This document shows, one piece after another, positions 6,823-14,422 of a stretch of 26,367 nt of DNA. Location: assembly GCA_900546105.1 (NCBI GenBank), contig URBP01000019.1, positions 1-26,367 on the forward strand, written 5' to 3'. The position numbers were made by a program, and so were the translations under genes. Position 1 is the first letter of the stretch; every line of letters begins with the position of its first letter. The notes under the pieces were generated by a model. It saw only the letters and a list, made by a program, of their open reading frames with translations. It was not told the DNA's origin and ran no database searches. The DNA is from an uncultured Collinsella sp. Its GTDB lineage: Bacteria > Actinomycetota > Coriobacteriia > Coriobacteriales > Coriobacteriaceae.

Positions 6823-8211
6823 TCAGCAGGGCAAGCCGTTTTCTCTAATCACGTCCTGATACCAGAAGAAGCTGTCCTTCCTGAAACGAGCGCATTGCTT
6901 CGCATCGGTTTCCGTGCGATCGACATACAGAAGGCCGTAGCGCTTAGTGAACCCCTGATGACTTGAGCATAGATCCATGAGGCTCCAAACGCAGTAGCCG
7001 AAGACGGGATAGCCTTCGCGAATGAGCTCCTCGACCTCGCCCAAATGTCGTGAAAGGTATTCGATGCGCACGGCATCATGCACCCTGTTCTCCTCGTCAA
7101 GTGACTCGGAAAGAGCCATGCCGTTCTCCGTGACGATCATCGGAAGCTGGTAGCGATCGTAGAGCTTGCGCATGCCCACGCGAAGCCCAAGGGGGTCGAT
7201 GCCGTTCGACATCCACTCGGTCGGCGCGATCGCAGGGTTATCGCAGAGTTCGAAATCCCCGCCCGACCACGGAGGGAACCGGTCGAAGCGGATGGGCTCC
7301 GTGCGCTCATGCGCACAATTGCTGAAATAGTAGTTCACCCCAAGAAAATCGGGCCTCGTCGCGACCAGGATGTCGTGGTCCCCGCACTCAACAACAGGGT
7401 AGAAACCTTCGCGCTCCAGGTAATAGCGCGCATAAGGCGAGATGTCGCCGCGCACACTCAGGTCGAGCAGGTAGTTCTGCATCATCTCCTCGGCGTTCAT
7501 GGCCGCAAGCACATCCGCCGAAGCGCTCGTCCGCGGGTTGACCACCTGCATGGCGACAACGGGGCCGATCTGCGCATCGGGGTCGATCTGTCGCAGGCAC
7601 GCGATGGCGCGATGCTCGGCAAGAGCGACATGATAGCTCATCTGGTAGGCGTTCTTCTGCCGTTGGCGCGGATCGGTTTCGGTGTCACCCGTGTTGCTGG
7701 GCGCGGAGGTCGCAATTAGCTGTTCATTCACGGTAACCCAGCGCTTGACGCGCCCCTTGAAGTGCGTGAAGCAGATTTCGGCATAGCGCACATAGAAGTC
7801 GATCATCTTACGGCTCTTCCAGCCGCCGAAGGCCTCGACCAACGCACTCGGACATTCGAAGTGATACAGGGTGACCAAGGGCTCGATCCCTCGCTCCAGC
7901 AGGTAGTCAATCAGCTGGTCATAAAACGCCAAGCCCTCAGGATTGGGATCCCCCGAGGCATCGGGCATGATGCGGCTCCAAGCGAAACCCATCCGGTAGA
8001 CCTTGATGCCGAGCTCGGCCATGAGGTCGACATCCTCACGCCAGTGATGATAGTGGTCCGAGGCGATCTTGTTATCGGCGATGCCGGGACGCCCCGGGCC
8101 GCGATCGGTGGTTGCCGGACCTTTGCCTCCTTCATCATACCCACCCTCAACCTGAAAAGCGCTGGTGGAAGCACCCCAGAGGAAACCTTCGGGAAACCGG
8201 TGCTGAGTCAT
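6823..8211 (-). CDS. GH1 6-phospho-beta-glucosidase (second copy)
   Basis: A 462-residue family 1 glycoside hydrolase. FPEGFLWGASTSAFQVEGG is the N-terminal signature; the acid/base Glu163 lies in TVNEQ and the nucleophile Glu362 in VTENG. Ser416-Ser417, Lys423 and Tyr425 form the C-terminal phosphate-binding S...K.Y pattern, so phosphorylated beta-glucosides are expected as substrate. It differs strongly from the first GH1 copy in the middle of the chain, and it lacks the roughly 45-residue segment present at residues 35-80 of that copy, so it is not a recent duplicate and may prefer a different substrate. GAGAGG lies about eight bases before the ATG. It is a single-gene unit convergent with the regulator; its upstream region has a candidate RpiR operator. 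Confidence 0.92.
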   Translation of the reverse strand: MTQHRFPEGFLWGASTSAFQVEGGYDEGGKGPATTDRGPGRPGIADNKIASDHYHHWREDVDLMAELGIKVYRMGFAWSRIMPDASGDPNPEGLAFYDQLIDYLLERGIEPLVTLYHFECPSALVEAFGGWKSRKMIDFYVRYAEICFTHFKGRVKRWVTVNEQLIATSAPSNTGDTETDPRQRQKNAYQMSYHVALAEHRAIACLRQIDPDAQIGPVVAMQVVNPRTSASADVLAAMNAEEMMQNYLLDLSVRGDISPYARYYLEREGFYPVVECGDHDILVATRPDFLGVNYYFSNCAHERTEPIRFDRFPPWSGGDFELCDNPAIAPTEWMSNGIDPLGLRVGMRKLYDRYQLPMIVTENGMALSESLDEENRVHDAVRIEYLSRHLGEVEELIREGYPVFGYCVWSLMDLCSSHQGFTKRYGLLYVDRTETDAKQCARFRKDSFFWYQDVIRENGLPC

Positions 8212-8253
8212 GAGTTCAACCTCTCGTCACGGATGTCACTTCTTGCAACTCCC

Positions 8254-8259
8254 GTTATA
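8254..8259 (-). promoter_or_regulatory. candidate -10 box of the second GH1 gene
   Basis: On the minus strand TATAAC lies 43 bases upstream of the GH1 start, inside a perfect 12-bp palindrome (8252-8263, CCGTTATAACGG). No good -35 box is seen at 16-18 bases. The candidate operator centred at 8310 would lie near -60 relative to the start of transcription, a position that would suit an activator. Confidence 0.4.
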
Positions 8260-8301
8260 ACGGATGTACGAACCAAAGCCTGTTACTCATTCCCGGGCAA
8301 T

Positions 8302-8319
8302 GTTTCACGATTTGAAAAC
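8302..8319. promoter_or_regulatory. second TTTCA-N5-TGAAA repeat, candidate RpiR operator
   Basis: GTTTCA-CGATT-TGAAAAC shares with the repeat at 5874-5894 the core arms TTTCA and TGAAA and the 5-base spacer length. It lies 91 bases upstream of the second GH1 start. Two such sites, both next to genes of the same sugar pathway, make chance less likely. Confidence 0.55.
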
Positions 8320-8422
8320 GGCCGTGCCATCATGCACCGCAAACTCTAAAGAACATGCCGTCGCGAAGGCCAAGCCTCATGCCCGCCACCGTCACGTGCC
8401 GGCGCCGCACGCCGCCAAGCCG

Positions 8423-8527
8423 CTACTCCCCGTCGCGGAAGGTCAGGAGGTCGCGGTAGTCCGTGTCGCGCGTGCTGCCCGTCTTCGAGAACGGGTTCAC
8501 CGAAGCAGGACACCTCATCCTCAAGAT
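8423..8527 (-). pseudogene. short unidentified open fragment in the intergenic region
   Basis: The 362 bases between the second GH1 start and the next small gene hold the GH1 promoter and operator (8212-8320) and then GC-rich DNA without an intact gene. On the minus strand a 35-codon open stretch ends at a TAG (8423-8425) and reads near its end SVNPFSKTGSTRDTDYRDLL, which looks like a protein C-terminus. It has no good start codon or ribosome binding site. I do not recognise it; it may be the tail of a lost gene or chance. Confidence 0.2.
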
Positions 8528-8573
8528 CTACCTCCTCAACGAAACCAAGGTCGATTTAGGAGACGCAACGTTA

Positions 8574-8822
8574 CTACAGCGCAGGGAAAACGGCCCGCCG
8601 AATAAAATCGGATCGATCCCCCGTCTTTCGGTCGATTGCCACCACCATGGATGCCGGAAAGCGCACGGTAACTGCAACAAGCGGCTCATCAGCAACAACG
8701 CCAGGCCTGACATGGATGCGCTCAAGACGACCCGTCCAAGTCTCTTGCTCAAACTCTACGCTCTCGCGCTCGATATCTTCGTCTGTCAGGACCGATCCAT
8801 CAGCTAGTTTGTACTCAGTCAT
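8574..8822 (-). CDS. small ribbon-helix-helix-like protein, likely antitoxin
   Basis: An 82-residue protein. The C-terminal half (about residues 48-82) holds a beta-strand followed by two short helices, LVAVTVRFPASMVVAIDRKT and DRSDFIRRAV, the layout of a ribbon-helix-helix DNA-binding domain; the N-terminal half is acidic. Proteins of this design are often antitoxins encoded just after their toxin and repress their own promoter. GGAGGT lies eight bases before the ATG. It overlaps by eight bases a 22-codon ORF that could be the stump of its toxin, and a 15-bp perfect inverted repeat lies 80 bases upstream. No full-length toxin gene is present. The family assignment rests on pattern only. Confidence 0.65.
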   Translation of the reverse strand: MTEYKLADGSVLTDEDIERESVEFEQETWTGRLERIHVRPGVVADEPLVAVTVRFPASMVVAIDRKTGDRSDFIRRAVFPAL

Positions 8823-8883
8823 TATCTAGAACCTCCCTCTCAGACAAACCATGCTTGAGAGCATTGCGGTGGACAATTGCCAT
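8815..8883 (-). pseudogene. 22-codon ORF, probable remnant of a toxin gene
   Basis: On the minus strand an ATG at 8883 opens a frame of 22 codons, MAIVHRNALKHGLSEREVLD and two more residues, ending at TGA 8817-8815. GGAGGAGAGG lies about eight bases upstream, a strong ribosome binding site for so short a frame. The stop overlaps the antitoxin-like start in ATGACTGA, the coupling seen in toxin-first toxin-antitoxin pairs. The KHGLSEREV segment resembles the N-terminal KHG(V/I)S..E part of BrnT-like and similar small toxins of 80-100 residues. I infer an internal deletion that removed the rest of the toxin and left its start and the intact downstream gene. It could instead be a real leader peptide. 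Confidence 0.45.
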
Positions 8884-8902
8884 GGAAGTATCCTCTCCTC
8901 CA

Positions 8903-8941
8903 GGCAGAGTTTGTCATACTCATTGCATGACAAACTCTGCC
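8903..8941. promoter_or_regulatory. perfect 15-bp inverted repeat, operator or terminator
   Basis: Arms 8903-8917 and 8927-8941 are exactly complementary with a 9-base spacer. The repeat lies between the DUF1016 stop and the toxin-remnant/antitoxin pair, all on the minus strand. It has no T-tract after it on the minus strand. Its place just upstream of a ribbon-helix-helix gene fits an autoregulatory operator; it could also end transcription of the DUF1016 gene. Confidence 0.55.
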
Positions 8942-9025
8942 TTGATACGTTCCCCACCCCATGCTCATCGGCAAAGCTCAAGGCCATAAGCGAAATAAGC
9001 TTCTAACACCGAACAATTCCTACCG

Positions 9026-10168
9026 CTACCCATCAGACCTCTCCAGCAACATCCGTAAGTCATCGATGGGCGGCAGAGCATCGAGCAACTCTCGTGGCAT
9101 ATCCTTCGACGTCTTATAGGTGGCCACACCCATGGGTTTTGTGAAGTCTTGGATCACATAGTCAACAAATCCCTTGTCCATGTCTTTGCAAAGCACAAGG
9201 CCTATGGAGGGATTCTCGTGCTCGCGACGCTCAAAGTCGTCCAGGATGCGTAGATAGCCAGAGAGCTGGCCGAGATAGGCCGGCTTGAAGGGGCCGCTCT
9301 TGAGCTCGACTGCAACTAAACAGTTGAGGTCGCGGTTGAAGAACAGGAGGTCGATGTACTGATCGATGCCAAAGGCGTCGAGATGGTACTGGTTTCCCAC
9401 AAACGCGAAGGCTCGACCGAACGTCATGATGAACTGCTTGATATTCTGCACGATGCCTTGCTCTAACACGCGCTCGTCGACATCCTCCGCATCGCGCACC
9501 CCGAGTTCCTCAACATTGATAAAGTCGAGCAGATACTCGTCCTTGAACGTGGCGATAGCGCGCAGCGCCTGCTGACCCTTTGGCAGCGTTGAGAGGAAGT
9601 TGTTGGAGACCTCTCCTTGATGATGAAAGTCGTCCGCCTTCAGCGAGCGTTTGAGCGCCTCCACACTTAAGTGCTCAAATGCGCACTTGTGAATGTAGAA
9701 GAGCCGCTCGTCAAGGGTCTTAGCACCTGCAAGGATATACCGATGATGGGTAAACCCAATCGCTAAAAAATCATCGAGAGAACATGTGTTTGAATTCGGC
9801 ACTTGCAAGTGACGAATTTGCAGAAGGCCACCGTCTGAAGATTCGTCACTCACGAGTGACGAATCGAGAAACGCCTGTTCATCGCCCGGAGCAGACCAAG
9901 CTTCAAAGAAGATTCGCATATATTTGAGACTTGTTGTGGAGAAGCCCCTGAGTCCTGGCAGCTCCTTCCGCAATTGTTCGCTGATGGTTTTGAGCGCGTT
10001 GGTTCCCCACGTGCCATTGCGCGTGTTGGCGGAGACGTAGCCTCCCACGGCGAAATAGAGCTGCAGCTGCTGAGCGTTGGCGCTCTTCGCCGCAGCATAC
10101 TGCGCACGCAATATCGCCGTCTTGATGGTCTGAACTTCCTCACGATAGCCCGTAATCTCTGACATCAT
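9026..10168 (-). CDS. DUF1016/YhcG family PDDEXK nuclease
   Basis: A 380-residue protein of the DUF1016 (YhcG) family. The N-terminal domain (about residues 10-180) contains YFAVGGYVSANT and FSTTSLKYMRIFFEAW, the winged-helix-like part with the family FL(A/S)IGFTHH segment at about 134. The C-terminal domain (about 215-355) is a PD-(D/E)XK nuclease: the IDLLFFNRDLNCLVAVELKSG stretch supplies the Asp and the E-x-K pair, followed by the family GQLSGYL. Members occur near mobile DNA and restriction systems; their cellular job is poorly known. AGGAGG lies five bases before the first of two adjacent ATGs (10168, 10165). Two related palindromes lie inside the coding sequence between the domains' junction (residues about 100-120). 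It is divergent from the truncated permease. Confidence 0.88.
   Translation of the reverse strand: MMSEITGYREEVQTIKTAILRAQYAAAKSANAQQLQLYFAVGGYVSANTRNGTWGTNALKTISEQLRKELPGLRGFSTTSLKYMRIFFEAWSAPGDEQAFLDSSLVSDESSDGGLLQIRHLQVPNSNTCSLDDFLAIGFTHHRYILAGAKTLDERLFYIHKCAFEHLSVEALKRSLKADDFHHQGEVSNNFLSTLPKGQQALRAIATFKDEYLLDFINVEELGVRDAEDVDERVLEQGIVQNIKQFIMTFGRAFAFVGNQYHLDAFGIDQYIDLLFFNRDLNCLVAVELKSGPFKPAYLGQLSGYLRILDDFERREHENPSIGLVLCKDMDKGFVDYVIQDFTKPMGVATYKTSKDMPRELLDALPPIDDLRMLLERSDG
9794..9817. repeat. 24-bp near-palindrome inside the DUF1016 gene
   Basis: ATTCGGCACTTG and CAAGTGACGAAT form a palindrome with one mismatched pair and no spacer. On the coding strand it reads ATT CGT CAC TTG CAA GTG CCG AAT (IRHLQVPN). 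It shares the outer arms ATTCGTCACT and the inverted counterpart with the repeat at 9840-9865. Confidence 0.6.
9840..9865. repeat. 26-bp palindrome inside the DUF1016 gene
   Basis: GATTCGTCACTC and GAGTGACGAATC are perfectly complementary around a 2-base centre. On the coding strand it spans codons for DSSLVSDES. The motif ATTCGTCACT is here read in a different frame from the related copy at 9794-9817, so DNA rather than protein sequence is what the two copies share. Confidence 0.65.
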
Positions 10169-10328
10169 GGCGTCCTCCTCTTCTTACGAACTTGTGTTCC
10201 ATGACGCGTTCTATGCTATCAACGCGTGCGGACACAAAATTGCGCGTACCATAGAGGCGTTTTCTGCTTCGCCTCGTTTGGGAGATGTATGTCCAAACCC
10301 TCATCCGCACTCGACGCCAGCTCTTGCG

Positions 10329-11144
10329 ATGTTTACGCCGACTCCGCGCCACCCTCTCACGCGCACATGGTGCGTAGCTGCGCTCGCCCTCATCTGCTGC
10401 GCGCTCTGGGGCAGTGCGATCCCCTGCATCAAGATCGGCTACGAGCTTCTCGGCATCCAAAACGGCGACGTACCATCGGAGTTTCTCTTCGCTGGCGTGC
10501 GCTTTATGCTTGCCGGCGCTATCGCACTTGCCGCTGCAGTCATAACAAGACGTCGCTTGCCTCGCGTCTCACGCACGGGATGGCCACTCGTTATCAGACT
10601 CTCGCTTGCCCAAACTATCGTGCAGTACGCCTTCTTTTATATCGGCGTTTCAAACGCTTCGGGTGTGCGCGGTTCAATCGTCAACGCTATGAACACGTTT
10701 CTCTGCGTGTTGATGGCAGCGCTCGTGTTCCGGCAAGAACGGCTCACTGCGCGCAAAGTCCTCGGCTGCGCTATAGGTTTTGCCGGAGTCGTTATCGTCA
10801 ACCTCACCGGTGGCGATAGCGGCGGCGCCGTCACGCTCACAGGCGAGGGCTTCATCCTTATTGCCGCTGTCTCCTACGCCGTCTCGTCTGCCCTCATCCA
10901 CACCTACTCCCAGCGCGAGGACCCCGTGGCGCTCAGCGGCTACCAGTTTATCAGCCCTAGTCATCGCGCAAAGCCCCTTCGGCAGCACACGGTGCAGCCG
11001 AGTCACCGCAGGCCGGGGCGGGAGGCGGTCCTTTCTCTCGGAAAACTTCGCGAAGCCCAGTTTCCGAGAGAAAGTGTCCGGCTGCCGCCCCGGCCGGCCA
11101 AGTCAACTACACCGTGTGCTGCGGCAGGTCCTGCAGGGCGATGA
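10329..11144 (+). pseudogene. EamA/DMT-family permease, truncated
   Basis: The open frame encodes an inner-membrane transporter of the drug/metabolite (EamA) family, but only the first six or so of the usual ten membrane segments are present. Segments are seen near TWCVAALALICCALWGS, FLFAGVRFMLAGAIALAAAV, a run of three between LVIRLSLAQ and GVVIVNL, and GEGFILIAAVSYAVSSALI. Family-like sequence stops after LSGYQF near 10952; the rest of the frame, to 11144, reads through a large inverted repeat and the antisense of the carB end. The start is also doubtful: the ATG at 10329 has no ribosome binding site, while an ATG at 10289 preceded by GGGAG reads MSKPSSALDASS in another frame, so an early frameshift is possible. 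It is divergent from DUF1016 and convergent with carB. Confidence 0.75.
10982..11122. repeat. 141-bp nested imperfect inverted repeat including the carB 3' end
   Basis: Three pairs of arms face each other: 13 bp at 10982-10994 with 11110-11122, 11 bp at 11011-11021 with 11085-11095, and 16-17 bp at 11031-11047 with 11059-11074 (one base bulged). The centre is an 11-base loop (11048-11058). The outer right arm holds the last sense codons of carB. It probably acts as the carB terminator in RNA form, but no T-tract follows on either strand. It may also have arisen by an inverted duplication of the carB 3' region. Confidence 0.75.
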
Positions 11145-14100
11145 CGTCCATGCCCATGTCGTTGGCGCTGCCGTGGCCCTGCTGGTCCTCACGCACGGCC
11201 TCGATAGCGCTCACGTATGTGTTGGCCGCGGACATCGCCGTCACGCAGGTCACGCCGCGACGCACGGCCTCGGTACGCAGCAGGTAGCCATCGCCACGCG
11301 AGCCCGGACCATACGGCGTGTTGATGATTACCGCAATCTTGCCATCGGCGATGAGGTCGCCGATGTTGGGGCACTCGCCGTCGTGCGGGCCGCTGATCTT
11401 CTCCACGACTTCGCACGTCACGTTGCCGCCGCGCAGCACGCGCGCCGTACCCTCGGTGGAGCAGATGTCAAAGCCCAGGTAGCGCAGGATGCGGGCGACC
11501 GAAAGGATATGGCGCTTGTCGCGGTCGCACACGCTGATGAATACCTTGCCGGCACTGGGGTCGGGCAGCTTGTAGTCGATCGCCAGCTGCGTCTTGGCGT
11601 ATGCCTCGGGATAGCTCTTGGCGATACCCATGACCTCGCCCGTCGACTTCATCTCGGGCCCCAGGATAACGTCGGCGCCCGGGAAACGACCCCAGGGCAT
11701 AACGGCTTCCTTCATGCAGAACCAATCGAGCTGACGCTCGTCGCTCGGCAGGCCCAGGCTCGCGATGGAATCGCCCGCCATGATACGCGCCGCGCACTTG
11801 GCCAGCGGCACGCCGGTGGCCTTGGAGATAAACGGCACGGTACGGCTTGCGCGCGGGTTGGCCTCGATCACGTAAACGGTCTCGCCCTTGATGGCATACT
11901 GCACATTGACCAGGCCGCGTACGCCCAGCGCCATCGCGATGCGGCGCGTGGTCTCACGGAGCTTCGCCTGCAGGCTCTCGCTAAAGCTGAACGGCGGGAT
12001 GCAGGTCGCGGAGTCGCCTGAGTGAATACCGGCCTCCTCGATATGCTCCAGAATACCGCCGATGTAGACCTCTTCGCCATCGCACAGGGCGTCGACGTCC
12101 GACTCGATCGCACCCTCCAGGAAGCGGTCCAGATACACCGGGTAGTCGGGGCTAATGCGCGCGGCCTCGGCCATGTAATCGCGCAGATGCTCGGCATCGT
12201 AGGCGATCATCATGCCGCGGCCGCCCAGCACGTAGCTCGGACGCACCAGCAGCGGGTAGCCGATGTGCGCGGCCACGGCCTCGGCCTCCTCAAACGAGGT
12301 TGCCTGGCCCGCCGGCGGATACATAATGCCCAGCTTGTCGAGCAGGGCGGCAAAGCGCTCGCGGTCCTCGGCAAAGTCGATGGCGTCGGGCTTAGTACCC
12401 ATGATGTTCACGCCGCTCTCCTCGAGCATGCGCGCCAGCTTAAGCGGGGTCTGGCCACCGAGCGTCACCACGACGCCGTCGGGACGCTCAACGTCAATGA
12501 CGTCCATGACGTCCTCGTAGGTGAGCGGCTCAAAATACAGGCGGTCGGACGTGTCGTAGTCGGTCGAAACGGTCTCGGGATTGCAGTTGACCATGATGGT
12601 CTCAAAGCCGCGGGCCGCCAGCGCGTAGCTCGCGTGCACGCAGCAGTAATCGAACTCGATACCCTGGCCAATGCGGTTGGGGCCGGCGCCCAGGATCATC
12701 GCCTTGGGCTTGCCCGCCGGCGTGGTCTCGTCGGGAGCCACGCACTTCTTGGCATCCGGGCTTGTGCGGTAGATGTTCTCGTACGTCTTGTAGTGGTACT
12801 CCGTGGCGCTCGAGAACTCCGCAGCGCAGGTATCGACCGTCTTCATGCTGGGGACCACGCCCAAGCCCTTGCGGTAGGCGCGCACAAAGCGCTCGTCCGA
12901 GCCGGTCAGCGCGGCGATCTCGGCGTCGCTCGTGCCATACTGCTTGAGCAGGCGCATCGCGTCGGCGTCGATATCCTCCACACGCAGGCCGCGGATGCTT
13001 TCCTGGACCTGCACCATGTCGTTGATGCGGTTGAGGTACCACGGATCGATACCGCAGATGGCATGGATGCGGGCGATGTCCCAGCCACGACGTAGGGCCT
13101 CGACCACAAAGAAGATGCGGTGCTCAGTCGGGGTGCCCACGGCCTGGGCGAGTTCATCATCGCTCAGTTTGTCAGCGCCCTCCTTGCCACCGGCGCAAAT
13201 GCCCTGGTGTCCATCCTCCAGCGAGCGCATAGCCTTGCCAAAGGCCTCCTCAAAGGTGCGGCCGATCGCCATAATCTCGCCCACGGCCTTCATGCGCGTG
13301 GTGAGCGTGGGGTCGGTACCCTTGAACTTCTCAAAGGCAAAGCGCGGCACCTTGACCACACAGTAGTCGATCGTGGGCTCAAAGCAGGCGGGCGTTGCCT
13401 TGGTGATGTCGTTGACGATCTCGTCGAGCGTATAGCCCACGGCCAGACGCGCGGCGGCCTTGGCAATGGGGAAACCCGTGGCCTTGGAGGCCAGCGCGGA
13501 CGAGCGGCTCACGCGCGGGTTCATCTCGATGACGATCAGGCGGCCGGTGTTGGGGTTCACGGCAAACTGCACGTTGGAGCCACCGGTCTCGACGCCGATC
13601 TTCTCAAGAATGGCGAGCGAGGCCACGCGCATGCGCTGATACTCAAGGTCGGAGAGCGTCTGCGCCGGCGCCACGGTGATGGAGTCGCCGGTATGCACGC
13701 CCATGGGGTCGAGGTTCTCGATGGAGCACACGATGATGCCGTTGCCGGCGTGGTCACGCATGACCTCCATCTCGTACTCTTTCCAGCCCTCGATGGACTC
13801 CTCGACCAGCACCTCGTGGGCGGGCGAGAGCTCCAGGCCCTGGCTCACGATGGAGACGAGCTCCTCGTGGGTGTGAGCGATGCCGCCGCCGGCGCCGCCG
13901 AGGGTAAAGCTCGGGCGCAGTACACAGGGATAGCCCACGCGCTCGGCGATAGCCTCGGCGTCGGCCACGCTGTAGGCATAGCCCGAGCGCGCGACCTCCA
14001 GGCCGATCTCGGCCATGGCCTCGTTAAAGAGTTTGCGGTCCTCGCCGCGCTCGATGGCGGCAAGGTCGCAGCCGATCATCTCGACACCGTACTTGTCGAG

Positions 14101-14421
14101 CGTGCCGTCCTTTGCCAGCTCGACGGCGGCATTCAGACCGGTCTGGCCGCCCAGCGTGGGCAGCAGCGCGTCCGGGCGCTCTTTCTTGATCACGCGCTCG
14201 ATAAACTCGGCGGTGATGGGCTCGACATAGGTGCGGTCGGCAAGACCCGGGTCGGTCATGATGGTCGCCGGATTGGAGTTGACCAGGATGACCTCAAAGC
14301 CATCCTCCTTGAGCACCTTGCAGGCCTGGGCGCCGGAGTAGTCGAACTCGCAGGCCTGTCCAATAACGATGGGGCCCGAACCAATAACGAGGATACGCTT
14401 GATGTCAGTACGTTTCGGCAT
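11107..14421 (-). CDS. carB: carbamoyl-phosphate synthase large subunit
   Basis: A protein of 1104 residues, close to the usual length, that makes carbamoyl phosphate from bicarbonate, ATP and ammonia supplied by CarA, for pyrimidine and arginine synthesis in the cytoplasm. The two homologous halves are visible: the first begins KRILVIGSGPIVIGQACEFDYSG, the second KAMILGAGPNRIGQGIEFDYCC near residue 570, each with an ATP-grasp domain (for instance LRPSFTLGGAGGGIA and VRPSYVLGGRGMMIA). The C-terminal 140 residues form the MGS-like allosteric domain. The start at 14421 is chosen because AGGAG lies eight bases upstream and MPKRTDIKRILVIGSGP is the family N-terminus; the open frame continues upstream to 14550 in carA antisense-frame sequence. 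Only one base separates it from the carA stop. The last residues QHTV are encoded in an arm of the inverted repeat that follows. Confidence 0.98.
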   Translation of the reverse strand: MPKRTDIKRILVIGSGPIVIGQACEFDYSGAQACKVLKEDGFEVILVNSNPATIMTDPGLADRTYVEPITAEFIERVIKKERPDALLPTLGGQTGLNAAVELAKDGTLDKYGVEMIGCDLAAIERGEDRKLFNEAMAEIGLEVARSGYAYSVADAEAIAERVGYPCVLRPSFTLGGAGGGIAHTHEELVSIVSQGLELSPAHEVLVEESIEGWKEYEMEVMRDHAGNGIIVCSIENLDPMGVHTGDSITVAPAQTLSDLEYQRMRVASLAILEKIGVETGGSNVQFAVNPNTGRLIVIEMNPRVSRSSALASKATGFPIAKAAARLAVGYTLDEIVNDITKATPACFEPTIDYCVVKVPRFAFEKFKGTDPTLTTRMKAVGEIMAIGRTFEEAFGKAMRSLEDGHQGICAGGKEGADKLSDDELAQAVGTPTEHRIFFVVEALRRGWDIARIHAICGIDPWYLNRINDMVQVQESIRGLRVEDIDADAMRLLKQYGTSDAEIAALTGSDERFVRAYRKGLGVVPSMKTVDTCAAEFSSATEYHYKTYENIYRTSPDAKKCVAPDETTPAGKPKAMILGAGPNRIGQGIEFDYCCVHASYALAARGFETIMVNCNPETVSTDYDTSDRLYFEPLTYEDVMDVIDVERPDGVVVTLGGQTPLKLARMLEESGVNIMGTKPDAIDFAEDRERFAALLDKLGIMYPPAGQATSFEEAEAVAAHIGYPLLVRPSYVLGGRGMMIAYDAEHLRDYMAEAARISPDYPVYLDRFLEGAIESDVDALCDGEEVYIGGILEHIEEAGIHSGDSATCIPPFSFSESLQAKLRETTRRIAMALGVRGLVNVQYAIKGETVYVIEANPRASRTVPFISKATGVPLAKCAARIMAGDSIASLGLPSDERQLDWFCMKEAVMPWGRFPGADVILGPEMKSTGEVMGIAKSYPEAYAKTQLAIDYKLPDPSAGKVFISVCDRDKRHILSVARILRYLGFDICSTEGTARVLRGGNVTCEVVEKISGPHDGECPNIGDLIADGKIAVIINTPYGPGSRGDGYLLRTEAVRRGVTCVTAMSAANTYVSAIEAVREDQQGHGSANDMGMDVIALQDLPQHTV

Positions 14422-14422
14422 G

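Noticed and set aside
8903..8941. CRISPR repeat
   Set aside because: It is a single inverted repeat with no regularly spaced direct copies and no cas genes nearby.
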